Source: JALYNX01 sp035292605
GTDB taxonomy: Bacteria > Actinomycetota > Acidimicrobiia > Spongiisociales > ZC4RG35
DNA: 59,853 nt
NCBI GenBank assembly: GCA_035292605.1
Contig: DATDPT010000151.1
Coordinates: forward strand, 1 to 59,853
Reading direction: 5' to 3'
Shown here: one piece after another, positions 41,568 to 50,456 of the stretch
Numbering within the stretch: the first letter of the stretch is position 1
How the letters are laid out: each line of letters starts with the position of its first letter
Made by a program: the position numbers and the translations under genes
Notes under the pieces: model-generated
The model's database searches: none
Told to the model about the DNA's origin: nothing
What the model saw: the letters and a program-made list of their open reading frames with translations, nothing else

Positions 41568-42482
41568 TCAAATCGCGAAGAGGTCACCCGCCAAATACTT
41601 GAGACCGGTGTCGACGGCGACGGTGGCTACTACGTGACCGGGTCCCATCTCCCGGGCCAGGCCGATCGCAGCCACGACGTTGAGCCCGCTGGAGATCCCG
41701 GTCAGAAGTCCCTCCTCTGCTGCCAGTCTCCCGGCCATCACGCGAGCCTCATCCTCATCGATCGCCCGGACCTCGTGGTAGAGGCTCTCATCGAGGAGAG
41801 GTGGCAAGAACCCGACCCCGATCCCTTCGACCCGATGCCCTCCCGCCACTCCCGTCGAGATCACTGCCGAGCTCGCGGGCTCCAACAGGACGACGCGGGT
41901 CCCGGCGCCCGCCTCCCGGAAGGCGGTGGAGACGCCCATCGAGAAGCCACCGGTCCCCACGCCGGCGCAGAACACGTCGATCGGTCGCCCGATCTGGCCC
42001 AACAATTCCTGGCCCGCTCGTCGGTAGCCGCTCAGGGCGTCGCGGTTCCGGAACTGATCGGTGAAGTAAGTGCCCGGCTCGGCGGCCAGCTCTTTGGCCT
42101 TCTCCACCATCCTGGGGATCAGGTCGGGGGTGATCACCCCGCCCTCGCTGGGGACGATGGTGAGCTCGGCGCCAAACGCCTGCATCGTCTTCAGCTTCTC
42201 AGGGGCAAAGGCGTCGGAGCTGACCACTTTGAATCGGTATCCCTTCACTGCACAGACGAAGGCCAGCGACGACCCGGTGCTTCCGCCGGTGTACTCGACC
42301 ACGGTCATCCCCGGCCGAAGGTCGCCACGGCGCTCGGCCTCCTCGATGATCGCCAGTGCCATCCGGTCCTTGTAGGACCCGGTCGGGTTGAACCACTCCA
42401 GCTTCACGAAGATGTCGGCCGCCCCCTCGGGCACGACCTTGGCCAGCTTCACCACCGGGGTGTCACCCACCAATTCGGTCAT
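41568..42482 (-). CDS. PLP-dependent cysteine synthase-family enzyme
   Basis: Beta-replacement enzyme of the CysK/CysM/CBS group: MTELVGDTPVVKLAKV at the start, the PLP Lys in NPTGSYKDRMALAII, the phosphate-binding GVGTGGFSMGVS and the Ser of the pyridine-N site in GLLTGISSGLN. ATG 42482 is chosen by family alignment (304 residues); the frame is open to 42548. The GSYKDR and EYTGGSTGSSLA motifs fit O-acetylserine or O-phosphoserine sulfhydrylases; the exact donor is unsettled. It is divergent from the SDR gene. Confidence 0.88.
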   Translation of the reverse strand: MTELVGDTPVVKLAKVVPEGAADIFVKLEWFNPTGSYKDRMALAIIEEAERRGDLRPGMTVVEYTGGSTGSSLAFVCAVKGYRFKVVSSDAFAPEKLKTMQAFGAELTIVPSEGGVITPDLIPRMVEKAKELAAEPGTYFTDQFRNRDALSGYRRAGQELLGQIGRPIDVFCAGVGTGGFSMGVSTAFREAGAGTRVVLLEPASSAVISTGVAGGHRVEGIGVGFLPPLLDESLYHEVRAIDEDEARVMAGRLAAEEGLLTGISSGLNVVAAIGLAREMGPGHVVATVAVDTGLKYLAGDLFAI

Positions 42483-42574
42483 AGATGAACCCAGTTGTGG
42501 GATGTTGGCTCCTTGGTCGGCTGGGCGACGATTATGGCTAACTTCCATGCGGTGACACTCTCCTCGGTGCGGAC

Positions 42575-43432
42575 TTGAGCCGGGTTGTCGTCACCGGGGG
42601 CAGCGGCAAGCTGGGTAGGACGGTCGTCGACGACCTGCTGGAGCATCGCTACGAGGTGGTCAACATCGATGCCGCGCCACCCCGCGAGCCAAAGTGCCCC
42701 TTCACTCGGGTCGACCTGACCGATCACGGTCAGGCACTCGAGGCCCTGATGGCGGTCGACGACAGGTACTCAGGTGTTGATGCCGTCGTGCACCTGGCTG
42801 CGATCCCGGCACCGGGCATCACGTCGAACTCCGCGACCTTTGCCAACAACATGCTGTGCACCTACAACGTGTTCAACGCAGCGCGTGTGGCCGGGATCAA
42901 GAACGTGGTTTGGGCGTCGAGTGAGACCACGCTCGGCCTCCCTTTTGCGACCCCACCGCCCTACATCCCCGTCGACGAGGAGTACCCGGCCCGGCCCGAG
43001 ACGACCTACGCCCTGGTCAAGCATCTAGAGGAGCAGATGGCCGCGCAGTTCTGTCGTTGGGACCCGGAGCTGAAGATGATCGGGCTCCGGTTCTCCAATG
43101 TCATGGAGATCGACGACTACACCCGGTTCCCTTCGTTCGACGCGGACCCCAGTCTCCGATCCTGGAACCTCTGGGGGTACATCGACGCCCGGGACGGGGC
43201 CCAGGCGGTGCGACTGGCGTTGGAACACGATTTCGCCGGCACGGAAGTGTTCATCATCGCCAATGCCGACACTGTGATGACCCGGCCCAGCGCCGAGTTG
43301 GCGGCCGAGGTATTCCCCGGCGTCCCGGTGATCAGGGCTCTCGAGGCCAACGAGACGCTGCTCTCTATCGAGAAGGCCCGCCGCGTGCTCGGTTACGAGC
43401 CGGAGCACAGCTGGCGGGATCATGTCGTCTGA
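42575..43432 (+). CDS. NAD-dependent epimerase/dehydratase (SDR)
   Basis: A 285-residue extended SDR. The cofactor loop is VVVTGGSGKLGRTVVDDL, the catalytic Ser is in VVWASSETTLG and the Tyr-x3-Lys in TTYALVKHLEEQ. It resembles nucleoside-sugar epimerases and uronate dehydrogenase-like proteins (TPPPYIPVDEEYPARPETTY). The start is TTG 42575. It ends 10 bases from the convergent small membrane protein gene. The substrate is not known. Confidence 0.85.
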   Translation: MSRVVVTGGSGKLGRTVVDDLLEHRYEVVNIDAAPPREPKCPFTRVDLTDHGQALEALMAVDDRYSGVDAVVHLAAIPAPGITSNSATFANNMLCTYNVFNAARVAGIKNVVWASSETTLGLPFATPPPYIPVDEEYPARPETTYALVKHLEEQMAAQFCRWDPELKMIGLRFSNVMEIDDYTRFPSFDADPSLRSWNLWGYIDARDGAQAVRLALEHDFAGTEVFIIANADTVMTRPSAELAAEVFPGVPVIRALEANETLLSIEKARRVLGYEPEHSWRDHVV

Positions 43433-43442
43433 GCAGGGAGAG

Positions 43443-43832
43443 TCAGCCCACCCGAAACGACCAGGAGAAATCACCGGGATCGGGAAGACCGTTGACGGTG
43501 TCATAGACCACGCGGACGGTGTGCTCCCCGGAGGTCCATTCGTTGATGGTCGGGTTGTTAGCGCTGGGCGCCCACCTGTAGACCCCGGTTCCCTCGACGA
43601 AGGTGGCATCGGACACCAGCCATTCGTCGACATAGATCTCTGCCTGGTAACCGACCTCGAGGTCGATTTCGATCGAGGCTTGCGGTGGGACCAAGTGCCC
43701 CGGCTCGGGGGAAACCGATTCGACCGGCCCCGGGAGCAGGATCTCATCGCCCTCGGTGGCGAAGACGATGCCGAACGCGATGGCGGCGACCGCCATCAGG
43801 CCCAGCCCCAGGTAGATGAGACGGTAGGACAT
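43443..43832 (-). CDS. Single-pass membrane protein with extracellular Ig-like domain
   Basis: A 129-residue protein with an N-terminal hydrophobic helix (YLGLGLMAVAAIAFGIVFA, residues ~7-26) and an outside domain rich in beta strands (ASIEIDLEVGYQAEIYVDEWLV, then TVRVVYDTVNG and DFSWSFRVG), like small bacterial Ig/CopC-type modules. ATG 43832 has TACGGT 9 bases upstream. It is divergent from dapD. No function can be given. Confidence 0.7.
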   Translation of the reverse strand: MSYRLIYLGLGLMAVAAIAFGIVFATEGDEILLPGPVESVSPEPGHLVPPQASIEIDLEVGYQAEIYVDEWLVSDATFVEGTGVYRWAPSANNPTINEWTSGEHTVRVVYDTVNGLPDPGDFSWSFRVG

Positions 43833-43899
43833 GCCACGGGCACCGTAGCTGCGCGCAGTTACTCTGCCGCCCGGGCACCGTTGAAGAGGTGAACGAGGT

Positions 43900-44706
43900 T
43901 TGTCAGACCAAGAGTTGATCAGGTCCGCCTTTGCCGGCGACGTCGAGATCGAAACCGCCCGTGAAGCCGTGGAGCGGGCCATCGAAGCCCTCGATCGTGG
44001 CCAGGCCCGGGTGGCGGAGAAGACCCAAGAAGGGTGGGTGGTCAACGAGTGGCTGAAAGAGGCGATCCTCCTCTACTTCCGTCTTCGAGAGATGGAAACG
44101 GTCGAGGTGGGCGGCTATGAGTACCGCGACAAGATCCCGCTGAAGAAGGGACTGGCGGCACAGGGGGTGCGGGTGGTGCCGCCGGGGACCGTCCGTTACG
44201 GCGCCCATTGCGAGCCCGGTGTCATCGTGATGCCCGGCTACGTCAACATCGGCGCCTACGTCGGGGCCGGCACCATGGTCGACACCTGGGCAACAGTCGG
44301 GTCCTGTGCCCAGATCGGGAAGGAAGTGCACCTCTCGGGCGGGGTTGGGATCGGTGGCGTACTCGAGCCTCCGAGTGCGCGCCCCGTGATCATCGAAGAC
44401 GGCGCGTTCATCGGTAGCCGATCGATCGTGGTCGAGGGGGTCATCGTCGAGGAGGGAGCAGTTCTCGGCGCCAACACCGTGCTCACCGGCTCTACGCCGA
44501 TCATCGATGTGACCGGGCCCGAGCCCGTTGAGCACCGGGGGAGGGTCCCAGCCGGTTCGGTGGTGGTTCCCGGGACCCGTCCCAAGGAGTTCCCCAGCGG
44601 CACCTACGACCTGGTTTGTGCCCTGATCATCGGGCAGAGAAGCGAGGCCACCGACAAGAAGACTGCGCTGAACGACTATCTCCGGGATCTCGGCGTCCAA
44701 CTGTGA
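43900..44706 (+). CDS. dapD: Tetrahydrodipicolinate N-succinyltransferase
   Basis: Succinylates tetrahydrodipicolinate in lysine/meso-DAP synthesis. The 268 residues carry the left-handed beta-helix hexapeptide repeats (PGYVNIGAYVGAGTMVDTWATVG, VHLSGGVGIGGVLEP, GAFIGSRSIVVEGVIVEEGAVLGANTVLTGST as separate coils). VGAGTMVDTWATVGSCAQIG is the DapD signature of the proteobacterial-type enzyme. The start is TTG 43900 with AGAGG upstream. The dapE start overlaps its stop, so the succinylase branch is encoded as a pair. Confidence 0.94.
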   Translation: MSDQELIRSAFAGDVEIETAREAVERAIEALDRGQARVAEKTQEGWVVNEWLKEAILLYFRLREMETVEVGGYEYRDKIPLKKGLAAQGVRVVPPGTVRYGAHCEPGVIVMPGYVNIGAYVGAGTMVDTWATVGSCAQIGKEVHLSGGVGIGGVLEPPSARPVIIEDGAFIGSRSIVVEGVIVEEGAVLGANTVLTGSTPIIDVTGPEPVEHRGRVPAGSVVVPGTRPKEFPSGTYDLVCALIIGQRSEATDKKTALNDYLRDLGVQL

Positions 44707-45725
44707 TCGATCTCGTCGAGACCCTTTGTTGGCTCGTCGACATTCCGTCGGTGACCGGCGACGAGTCACGTCTGCGCGACGCGATCGGCCACCGTCTGGA
44801 AGCGATGCCGTCCCGGGCTGTCGGCGACTCACTGGTTGTGGGCCGGCCCCGGGAGCAGGCGGTTCTCCTGGTGGGTCATCTCGACACCGTCCCTCTACAG
44901 GGTCATGTCGGGGCGACGGTGGAGGGCGGCCGGGTCCACGGACTCGGCGCCACGGACATGAAGAGTGGCCTGGCGGTGATGATCCATCTCGTCGAGTCAC
45001 TTGGGCCCGACCGGGTGGTATGTGTCTTCTACGCCGGCGAGGAGGGCCCTTTCTCCGAGAATCAACTCGGGATGGTCCTCGAGGCTGCGCCCTGGCTGCG
45101 GGCGTCGGCGGCGGCGGTCGTCATGGAGCCCACTGACCGGGGCATGGAGGCCGGATGTCAGGGTGTCATCAACGCCGAGCTGGCCTTCGAAGGCGAGGCG
45201 GCGCACTCGGCGCGACCGTGGCTGGGAGAGAACGCGATCACCAAAGCGGGAGCGTTCCTGACTCGGATGCACGGTCTGGAGCCGGAGTTGCATGTGGTGG
45301 GCGGTCTCGACTTCAAGGAGGTGATCTCGGTCACCATCGCACATGGCGGAGTGGCCAAGAACATCATCCCCGCAACGTTCACCCTCAATGTCAACTACCG
45401 ATTCTCCCCGGATCGATCTATGGAAGGTGCGATCGACCGCCTGCGCGAGCTGTGCTCGGCCGGAGACCGTTTCGTTGTCACCGACTCGGCGCCGGCTGGG
45501 GCGGTCGCCATCGAGCACCCCTTGTTCCAGCGGCTGATCGAGGCGGCGGCGGCTCCGATCTCAGGGAAACAGGGATGGACCGACGTCGCCCAGCTCTCCG
45601 AGGCCGGGATCCCTGCGATCAACTTCGGGCCGGGCGAGCCGGCACTCGCCCACAAGCCGGGGGAGTCGGTCCGGGTCGACGACCTGAGCTGGGCATACGA
45701 CTCGTTGTCGGCCGTGCTCGGCTGA
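44703..45725 (+). CDS. dapE: Succinyl-diaminopimelate desuccinylase
   Basis: M20-family metallopeptidase, 340 residues. The metal ligands are in LLVGHLDTVP (His, Asp) and GLGATDMKSGLAVM (bridging Asp), the catalytic Glu-Glu in VFYAGEEGPF, further ligands in VMEPTDRGMEAGCQG, and the last His in EPALAHKPGESV. The middle lid domain is present (AHSARPWLGENAI). GTG 44703 overlaps the dapD stop by 4 bases. It removes succinate to give LL-DAP for cell wall and lysine. Confidence 0.93.
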   Translation: MIDLVETLCWLVDIPSVTGDESRLRDAIGHRLEAMPSRAVGDSLVVGRPREQAVLLVGHLDTVPLQGHVGATVEGGRVHGLGATDMKSGLAVMIHLVESLGPDRVVCVFYAGEEGPFSENQLGMVLEAAPWLRASAAAVVMEPTDRGMEAGCQGVINAELAFEGEAAHSARPWLGENAITKAGAFLTRMHGLEPELHVVGGLDFKEVISVTIAHGGVAKNIIPATFTLNVNYRFSPDRSMEGAIDRLRELCSAGDRFVVTDSAPAGAVAIEHPLFQRLIEAAAAPISGKQGWTDVAQLSEAGIPAINFGPGEPALAHKPGESVRVDDLSWAYDSLSAVLG

Positions 45726-45748
45726 GAAACGGAGAATCTCGCGGTTCC

Positions 45749-45754
45749 TACACT
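45749..45754 (+). promoter_or_regulatory. -10 box TACACT before gatC
   Basis: Hexamer 8 bases before ATG 45763 with no ribosome binding site. It predicts a leaderless gatCAB transcript separate from dapDE. Confidence 0.5.
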
Positions 45755-45762
45755 CTCAGGCC

Positions 45763-46053
45763 ATGGCTGTCGAAATCGATATCGCCCACGTCGCACGTCT
45801 GGCGCGGCTCGATCTCAGCGACGACGAGCTCGAAGGGTACAAGCACCAGCTCGGGCTGATCCTGGAGCATGCGGCACGGGTCCAGTCCCTCGATGCGGAG
45901 CCTCAGGTCGAGAACGCCCATCCCTTGGGCCTCTTCAACATCTTTCGTGACGACGTGGTCCTTCCGTCCCTCGATCGTGACGAGGTGATGGAGAGCGCAC
46001 CCGAGACGAGCGACGGGTACTTCGTTGTTCCGCCGGTGATGGAGGGCGAGTGA
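45763..46053 (+). CDS. gatC: Asp/Glu-tRNA amidotransferase subunit C
   Basis: The small stabilising subunit of GatCAB, 96 residues. IAHVARLARLDLSDDELEGYKHQLGLILEHAARVQSLD (in two stretches) and the C-terminal RDDVVLPSLDRDEVMESAPETSDGYFVVPPVM are the standard GatC pattern. Its stop overlaps the gatA start (GTGA). Confidence 0.95.
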   Translation: MAVEIDIAHVARLARLDLSDDELEGYKHQLGLILEHAARVQSLDAEPQVENAHPLGLFNIFRDDVVLPSLDRDEVMESAPETSDGYFVVPPVMEGE

Positions 46054-47516
46054 GCCCCACGCCGGGTGTCGCCGAGGCGGGACGTCGGCTTCGGGAGGGC
46101 GACACCACCGCAGTCCGGCTCTTGGAGGACGCCCTGGAGCGCGCTGCCAGATATGAGGCCCAGGTCCACGCCTTTCTCACCATCGACCGGGAGTGGGCTC
46201 TGGAGACGGCGGGCCGGGCCGATGCCGATCTGGCAGACGGGATCGACCGCGGGCCGTTGCACGGAATCCCGATCGCCCTCAAGGACAACATGTGCACCCG
46301 AGGGATCGAGACCACTGCCGCCTCCCAGATCCTCGCCGGATATCGCCCTCCATACGACGCCACGGTGGTGGCCAGGCTGAACCAGGGAGGGGCGGTGGTG
46401 GTGGGCAAGACCAATCTCGATGAGTTCGCCATGGGCTCCTCCACCGAGAACTCGGCGTACGGCCCCACCTACAACCCGTGGGACACCACGCGCGTTGCCG
46501 GCGGCTCCTCGGGGGGCTCGGCGGCAGCGGTCGCCATCGGCTCCGCAGCCGCCGCCTTGGGCTCGGACACCGGTGGCTCGATTCGCCAGCCCGCCTCCCT
46601 GTGCGGGGTGGTGGGGATGAAGCCCACCTATGGGACGGTCAGCAGATACGGGCTGATCGCCTTCGCTTCCTCGCTCGACCAGATTGGGCCACTGACTCGA
46701 ACCGTCGAAGACTCCGCCCTCACCCTCGAAGCAATCTGGGGACACGACCCCTTGGACGGGACCTCGTTCTCCGGCCCTTATCCGGATCCGAAATCGAGCC
46801 TGGACCGTGGGGTGGCCGGTCTCCGGGTGGGGGTGGTGAAGGAGCTCTCCGGGGATGGATACGAGCCTGCCGTCGAGTCGGCTATCGGTGAGATGGTCTC
46901 CAGACTCGAAGGCGCCGGCGTTGAGATGGTTGAGGTCTCTTTGCCGTCTTTCGAGATAGCCCTCTCCGCCTATTACCTGATCGCCCCGGCCGAAGCCTCA
47001 GCAAACCTGGCCCGATTCGACGGGATTCGCTACGGGCATCGGGGTCAGGGGGCGACGACCGAAGCCCTGATGGCACGGAGCCGCGCCGAGGGCTTCGGAC
47101 CGGAGGTCACCAGACGCATCCTGCTCGGCACCTACGCCTTGTCTGCCGGCTACTACGACGCCTTCTACGGGCAGGCACAGCGGGTCCGGGCAGCTATCCA
47201 GGAGGACTTCGCACGCGCCTATCAGCAGGTCGACGTGCTGGTCTCGCCCACCAGCCCGACCGTGGCCTTCGAAGCGGGGGCGCGCACCGCCGACCCTCTT
47301 GCCATGTATCTCTCCGACATCTGCACCATCCCCTCCAACCTGGCTGGGCACCCGGCAATATCGCTCCCGGTGGGGCTCGACGACCAGGGTCTGCCGATCG
47401 GTTTCCAGGTTATGGCGCCTCCGCTCGGGGAAGAGGTGATGTACCAGGTGGCGGCCGAAGTGGAGCGATTGGCCGGGTTCGACCTCAGTCCCGGGCTGGA
47501 GGAGGTGGCCTCGTGA
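46050..47516 (+). CDS. gatA: Asp/Glu-tRNA amidotransferase subunit A
   Basis: Glutaminase subunit of 488 residues that releases ammonia for amidation of Glu-tRNA-Gln or Asp-tRNA-Asn. The amidase triad is complete: Lys in GIPIALKDNMC, cis-Ser in AGGSSGGSAAAVA and nucleophile Ser in GSDTGGSIRQPASLCG. GTG 46050 overlaps the gatC stop, and the gatB start overlaps its stop, so the three subunits are made in equal amounts. Confidence 0.97.
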   Translation: MSPTPGVAEAGRRLREGDTTAVRLLEDALERAARYEAQVHAFLTIDREWALETAGRADADLADGIDRGPLHGIPIALKDNMCTRGIETTAASQILAGYRPPYDATVVARLNQGGAVVVGKTNLDEFAMGSSTENSAYGPTYNPWDTTRVAGGSSGGSAAAVAIGSAAAALGSDTGGSIRQPASLCGVVGMKPTYGTVSRYGLIAFASSLDQIGPLTRTVEDSALTLEAIWGHDPLDGTSFSGPYPDPKSSLDRGVAGLRVGVVKELSGDGYEPAVESAIGEMVSRLEGAGVEMVEVSLPSFEIALSAYYLIAPAEASANLARFDGIRYGHRGQGATTEALMARSRAEGFGPEVTRRILLGTYALSAGYYDAFYGQAQRVRAAIQEDFARAYQQVDVLVSPTSPTVAFEAGARTADPLAMYLSDICTIPSNLAGHPAISLPVGLDDQGLPIGFQVMAPPLGEEVMYQVAAEVERLAGFDLSPGLEEVAS

Positions 47517-48961
47517 CTTGGGAGCCCGTGATCGGGATCGAGGCCCACGTCGAGCTTCTCACCGATTCCAAGATGTTCTGCGGATGTGCGGTGGGGTTCG
47601 GCGCCGAGCCCAACACCGACGTCTGCCCCACCTGTCTCGGGCTTCCCGGCGCTCTCCCGGTGCCCAACAAGGCCGCCATCGAGTCGATCATGGCGATCGG
47701 CCTCGCCCTGAACTGCGAGGTGTCCGAGCGGTCGGTCTTCCACAGAAAGAACTACTTCTACGCCGACCTCCCCAAGAACTATCAGATCTCGCAATTCGAC
47801 AACCCGGTCTGCACCGGCGGCTATCTCGATATCGAGATCGAAGGGGTCACCCACCGGGTGGGGATCGAACGTGCCCACATGGAGGAAGACACCGGCAAAT
47901 CGACACACGTCGGCGCCGGGGGACGGATCCACGCCGCCGAGTCGACGCTGCTCGATTTCAACCGCTCCGGCGTGCCCTTGGTCGAGATCGTCTCCCGCCC
48001 CGAGATCCGAGGCGCTGAGGAGTCCAGGGCCTACGCCCACGAGCTTCGCTCGTTGATCGTCGAGCTCGGTGTCTCCGATGCCCGACTCGAGGAGGGTTCG
48101 ATGCGCTTCGACGCCAACGTCTCGATCCGCCACCAAGGCAGCTCGCAACTGGGCACCAAGGTCGAGGTGAAGAACATGAACTCGTTTCGCTCCCTGGAAC
48201 GAGCGGTGGAGCACGAGATCGCCCGTCAGATCGAGCTGGCCGACTCGGGTGGGAAGGTGGTTCAGGAGACCCGACACTGGGACGAGGAGGCCGGCGTCAC
48301 TCATTCGATGAGGACGAAAGAGGGCTCATCGGACTATCGCTACTTCGTGGAGCCCGATCTGGTGCCCATGGTCCTGGACCGCCAGTGGGTGCAACGGATA
48401 CGGGAGGGTTTGCCCGAGTTGCCGGCCCAACGACGCGAGCGTTATCGAGGTGATGGGCTCGGCGAGGCCCTGGCAGGCGTCCTCGCCGCGGTCGACCCCG
48501 CGTTGCGGCATGTCTACGAGGTAGCGGTGGCCGAGGGGGCCGAGCCGAAGGCCGCAGCGAATTGGGTAACCGGCGAGGTGATCGGATGGTCGCGTCGCCA
48601 CGAGGTGGAACCATCGGAGCTGCAGCTCGACGGGACCGCCCTGGCGGAGCTGGTCGGGATGGTCGGCGAAGGCAAGATCTCGTCGTCTGCGGCCAAGGAG
48701 GTGCTCGACGGTGTCCTCAGCGGAGAAGGCTCCCCGGCAACGGTTGCCGCGTCCCGGGACTTGATCCAGATCAGTGACAGGGCGTCACTCGGTGACCTGG
48801 TCGCCGAGGTGTTGGAGTCCAACCCCAAGGCGGTCGAGGGGTATCGCGGGGGAGATGAGAAGGTGGTTGGCTTCCTCGTCGGGCAGGTGATGAGAGCGAC
48901 CCAAGGGAAGGCCGATCCGCGGGTGGTCGACGAGCTCCTACGAGAGCAGCTCCTGGCCTGA
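47513..48961 (+). CDS. gatB: Asp/Glu-tRNA amidotransferase subunit B
   Basis: tRNA-binding kinase/amidase subunit of 482 residues. It starts WEPVIGIEAHVELLTDSKMFCGC, with LPKNYQISQFDNPVCTGG, SRPEIRGAEESRAYA and MRFDANVSIRHQG in the cradle domain; the C-terminal helical/YqeY tail (SSSAAKEVLDGVLSGEGSP) binds tRNA. The Cys of the zinc site (CGC and CPTC) are present. GTG 47513 overlaps gatA. Confidence 0.97.
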   Translation: MTWEPVIGIEAHVELLTDSKMFCGCAVGFGAEPNTDVCPTCLGLPGALPVPNKAAIESIMAIGLALNCEVSERSVFHRKNYFYADLPKNYQISQFDNPVCTGGYLDIEIEGVTHRVGIERAHMEEDTGKSTHVGAGGRIHAAESTLLDFNRSGVPLVEIVSRPEIRGAEESRAYAHELRSLIVELGVSDARLEEGSMRFDANVSIRHQGSSQLGTKVEVKNMNSFRSLERAVEHEIARQIELADSGGKVVQETRHWDEEAGVTHSMRTKEGSSDYRYFVEPDLVPMVLDRQWVQRIREGLPELPAQRRERYRGDGLGEALAGVLAAVDPALRHVYEVAVAEGAEPKAAANWVTGEVIGWSRRHEVEPSELQLDGTALAELVGMVGEGKISSSAAKEVLDGVLSGEGSPATVAASRDLIQISDRASLGDLVAEVLESNPKAVEGYRGGDEKVVGFLVGQVMRATQGKADPRVVDELLREQLLA

Positions 48962-48985
48962 CCGGTCGAGCGACCGTGCATCGGT

Positions 48986-48991
48986 TAGCTT
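48986..48991 (+). promoter_or_regulatory. -10 box TAGCTT before pyk
   Basis: Hexamer 9 bases before ATG 49001, without a ribosome binding site. Confidence 0.45.
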
Positions 48992-49000
48992 CCGTGCGAA

Positions 49001-50413
49001 ATGCTGCGTCACACCAAGATCATCGCCACCCTGGGCCCGGCGGTAGCCGACGAGGCGAGCATCCGTGGCCTCGTCGAAGCTGGGATGGACGTGGCCCGCC
49101 TCAACTTCTCCCACGGCGATCATGATTTTCACCGGACCCTCGCCGGTTGGGTGAGGGAGGCGGTCCGGGAGACCGGGAGGGAAGTCGCCATTCTGCAGGA
49201 TGTCCAAGGCCCGAAACTGCGAGTTGGCGAATTCCCTGCCGGCGCGATCCGTCTCAAGAAGGGTGATCAGGTCCGCCTTGTATCGCACAGCGGGGTTGGC
49301 GGGCGCAACGTGATTCCCGTCGGTTATGACCAGCTTCTCATCGATGTGCTGCCCGGGCACCGTGTCCTTCTCGCCGACGGGCTGATTCAGCTCGACGTGA
49401 TCGGGCTCTCCGACGATGGGCTGGTGGCAGAGGTGCAGGTGGGTGGTGATCTGTCAGACCACAAGGGGGTCGCATTCCCCGACAGTCTCCTGTCGACCGA
49501 GAGCGTCACCCCCAAGGACGAGGTCGACATCGCTTTTGGCCGCGAGCTCGGGGTCGACTACGTGGCTGCATCTTTTGTCAGAACCGGTGATGACGTGAGA
49601 CGGGTCGGCGAGCTCTCTGGAGACGTGCCTGTGATCGCCAAGATCGAGCTGGCTCAGGCCTATGAGAACCTCGATGACATCCTCGAGCCCTCGTTCGGGG
49701 TGATGGTGGCCAGAGGCGATCTCGGCGTTCAGCTGCCTCTGGAGAGGATCCCGCTGATCCAGGCCGACATTTTGAGACGTGCCAACGCTGCCGGCCGGAT
49801 TTCGATTACCGCTACCGAGATGTTGGAGTCCATGACCAAGAATCCCCGGCCGACCCGGGCCGAAGTCACCGACGTCGCCACCGCGGTGATCGCGGGGACG
49901 GATGCGGTCATGCTCTCCGGGGAGACCGCTGTCGGCGACTATCCAGCGCAGACGGTGGCTGCCATGGCCGAGATCTGTCGTGTCGTGGAGGAGGACACCC
50001 TGTCGAACAGGGGCGAGAATCCGGTCCCATTCGTGGGGGACGGGAACACGGTTGCCTCTGCGGTCGCCCAGGCCGCCACCGGGGTGGCCGTCAATCTGGG
50101 GGCCACCGCCATCGTTGCCTTCACCGAATCGGGCAATACGGCGCGCCTCATCTCGAAGTACCGGCCCGAGGGTCGGATCGTCGCCTTCAGCCCCAATGAG
50201 GGCACATTGCGCCGGATGGCGCTGTACTGGGGTGTCTCCCCGCACGAGTTCGAGCGCCGCGATCACAGCGACGACGAGATGGCGGCAGGATCCGCGATCC
50301 TGGTGAACGAGGGGTTGGCCAACGTCGGAGACACGGTGGTAATGGTCGCCGGGGTCCCCCCCAACATCCAGGCGTCGACCAACCTGCTCAAAGTCCAGGT
50401 GATCGGCGACTAG
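49001..50413 (+). CDS. pyk: Pyruvate kinase
   Basis: Final glycolytic step, 470 residues. It shows TKIIATLGPAVADEASIRGLVEAGMDVARLNFSHG, the active-site Lys in VIAKIELAQAYENLDDI, the metal-binding MVARGDLGVQLPLE, and ATEMLESMTKNPRPTRAEVTDVA with AVMLSGETAVGDYP; the C-terminal regulatory domain (AIVAFTESGNTARLISKYRPEGRIVAFSPN) is complete. It is in the same window as eno but in a separate transcript. Confidence 0.97.
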   Translation: MLRHTKIIATLGPAVADEASIRGLVEAGMDVARLNFSHGDHDFHRTLAGWVREAVRETGREVAILQDVQGPKLRVGEFPAGAIRLKKGDQVRLVSHSGVGGRNVIPVGYDQLLIDVLPGHRVLLADGLIQLDVIGLSDDGLVAEVQVGGDLSDHKGVAFPDSLLSTESVTPKDEVDIAFGRELGVDYVAASFVRTGDDVRRVGELSGDVPVIAKIELAQAYENLDDILEPSFGVMVARGDLGVQLPLERIPLIQADILRRANAAGRISITATEMLESMTKNPRPTRAEVTDVATAVIAGTDAVMLSGETAVGDYPAQTVAAMAEICRVVEEDTLSNRGENPVPFVGDGNTVASAVAQAATGVAVNLGATAIVAFTESGNTARLISKYRPEGRIVAFSPNEGTLRRMALYWGVSPHEFERRDHSDDEMAAGSAILVNEGLANVGDTVVMVAGVPPNIQASTNLLKVQVIGD

Positions 50414-50456
50414 CCCGAAGGCACCGGCGGGCAGGAGTAAGCCGCCCTCGTCCGGA

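Noticed and set aside
50426..50446. GGCGG/CCGCC hairpin as terminator between pyk and the VanW gene
   Set aside because: The stem is only 5 bp with a loose loop and no T-run; too weak to annotate.
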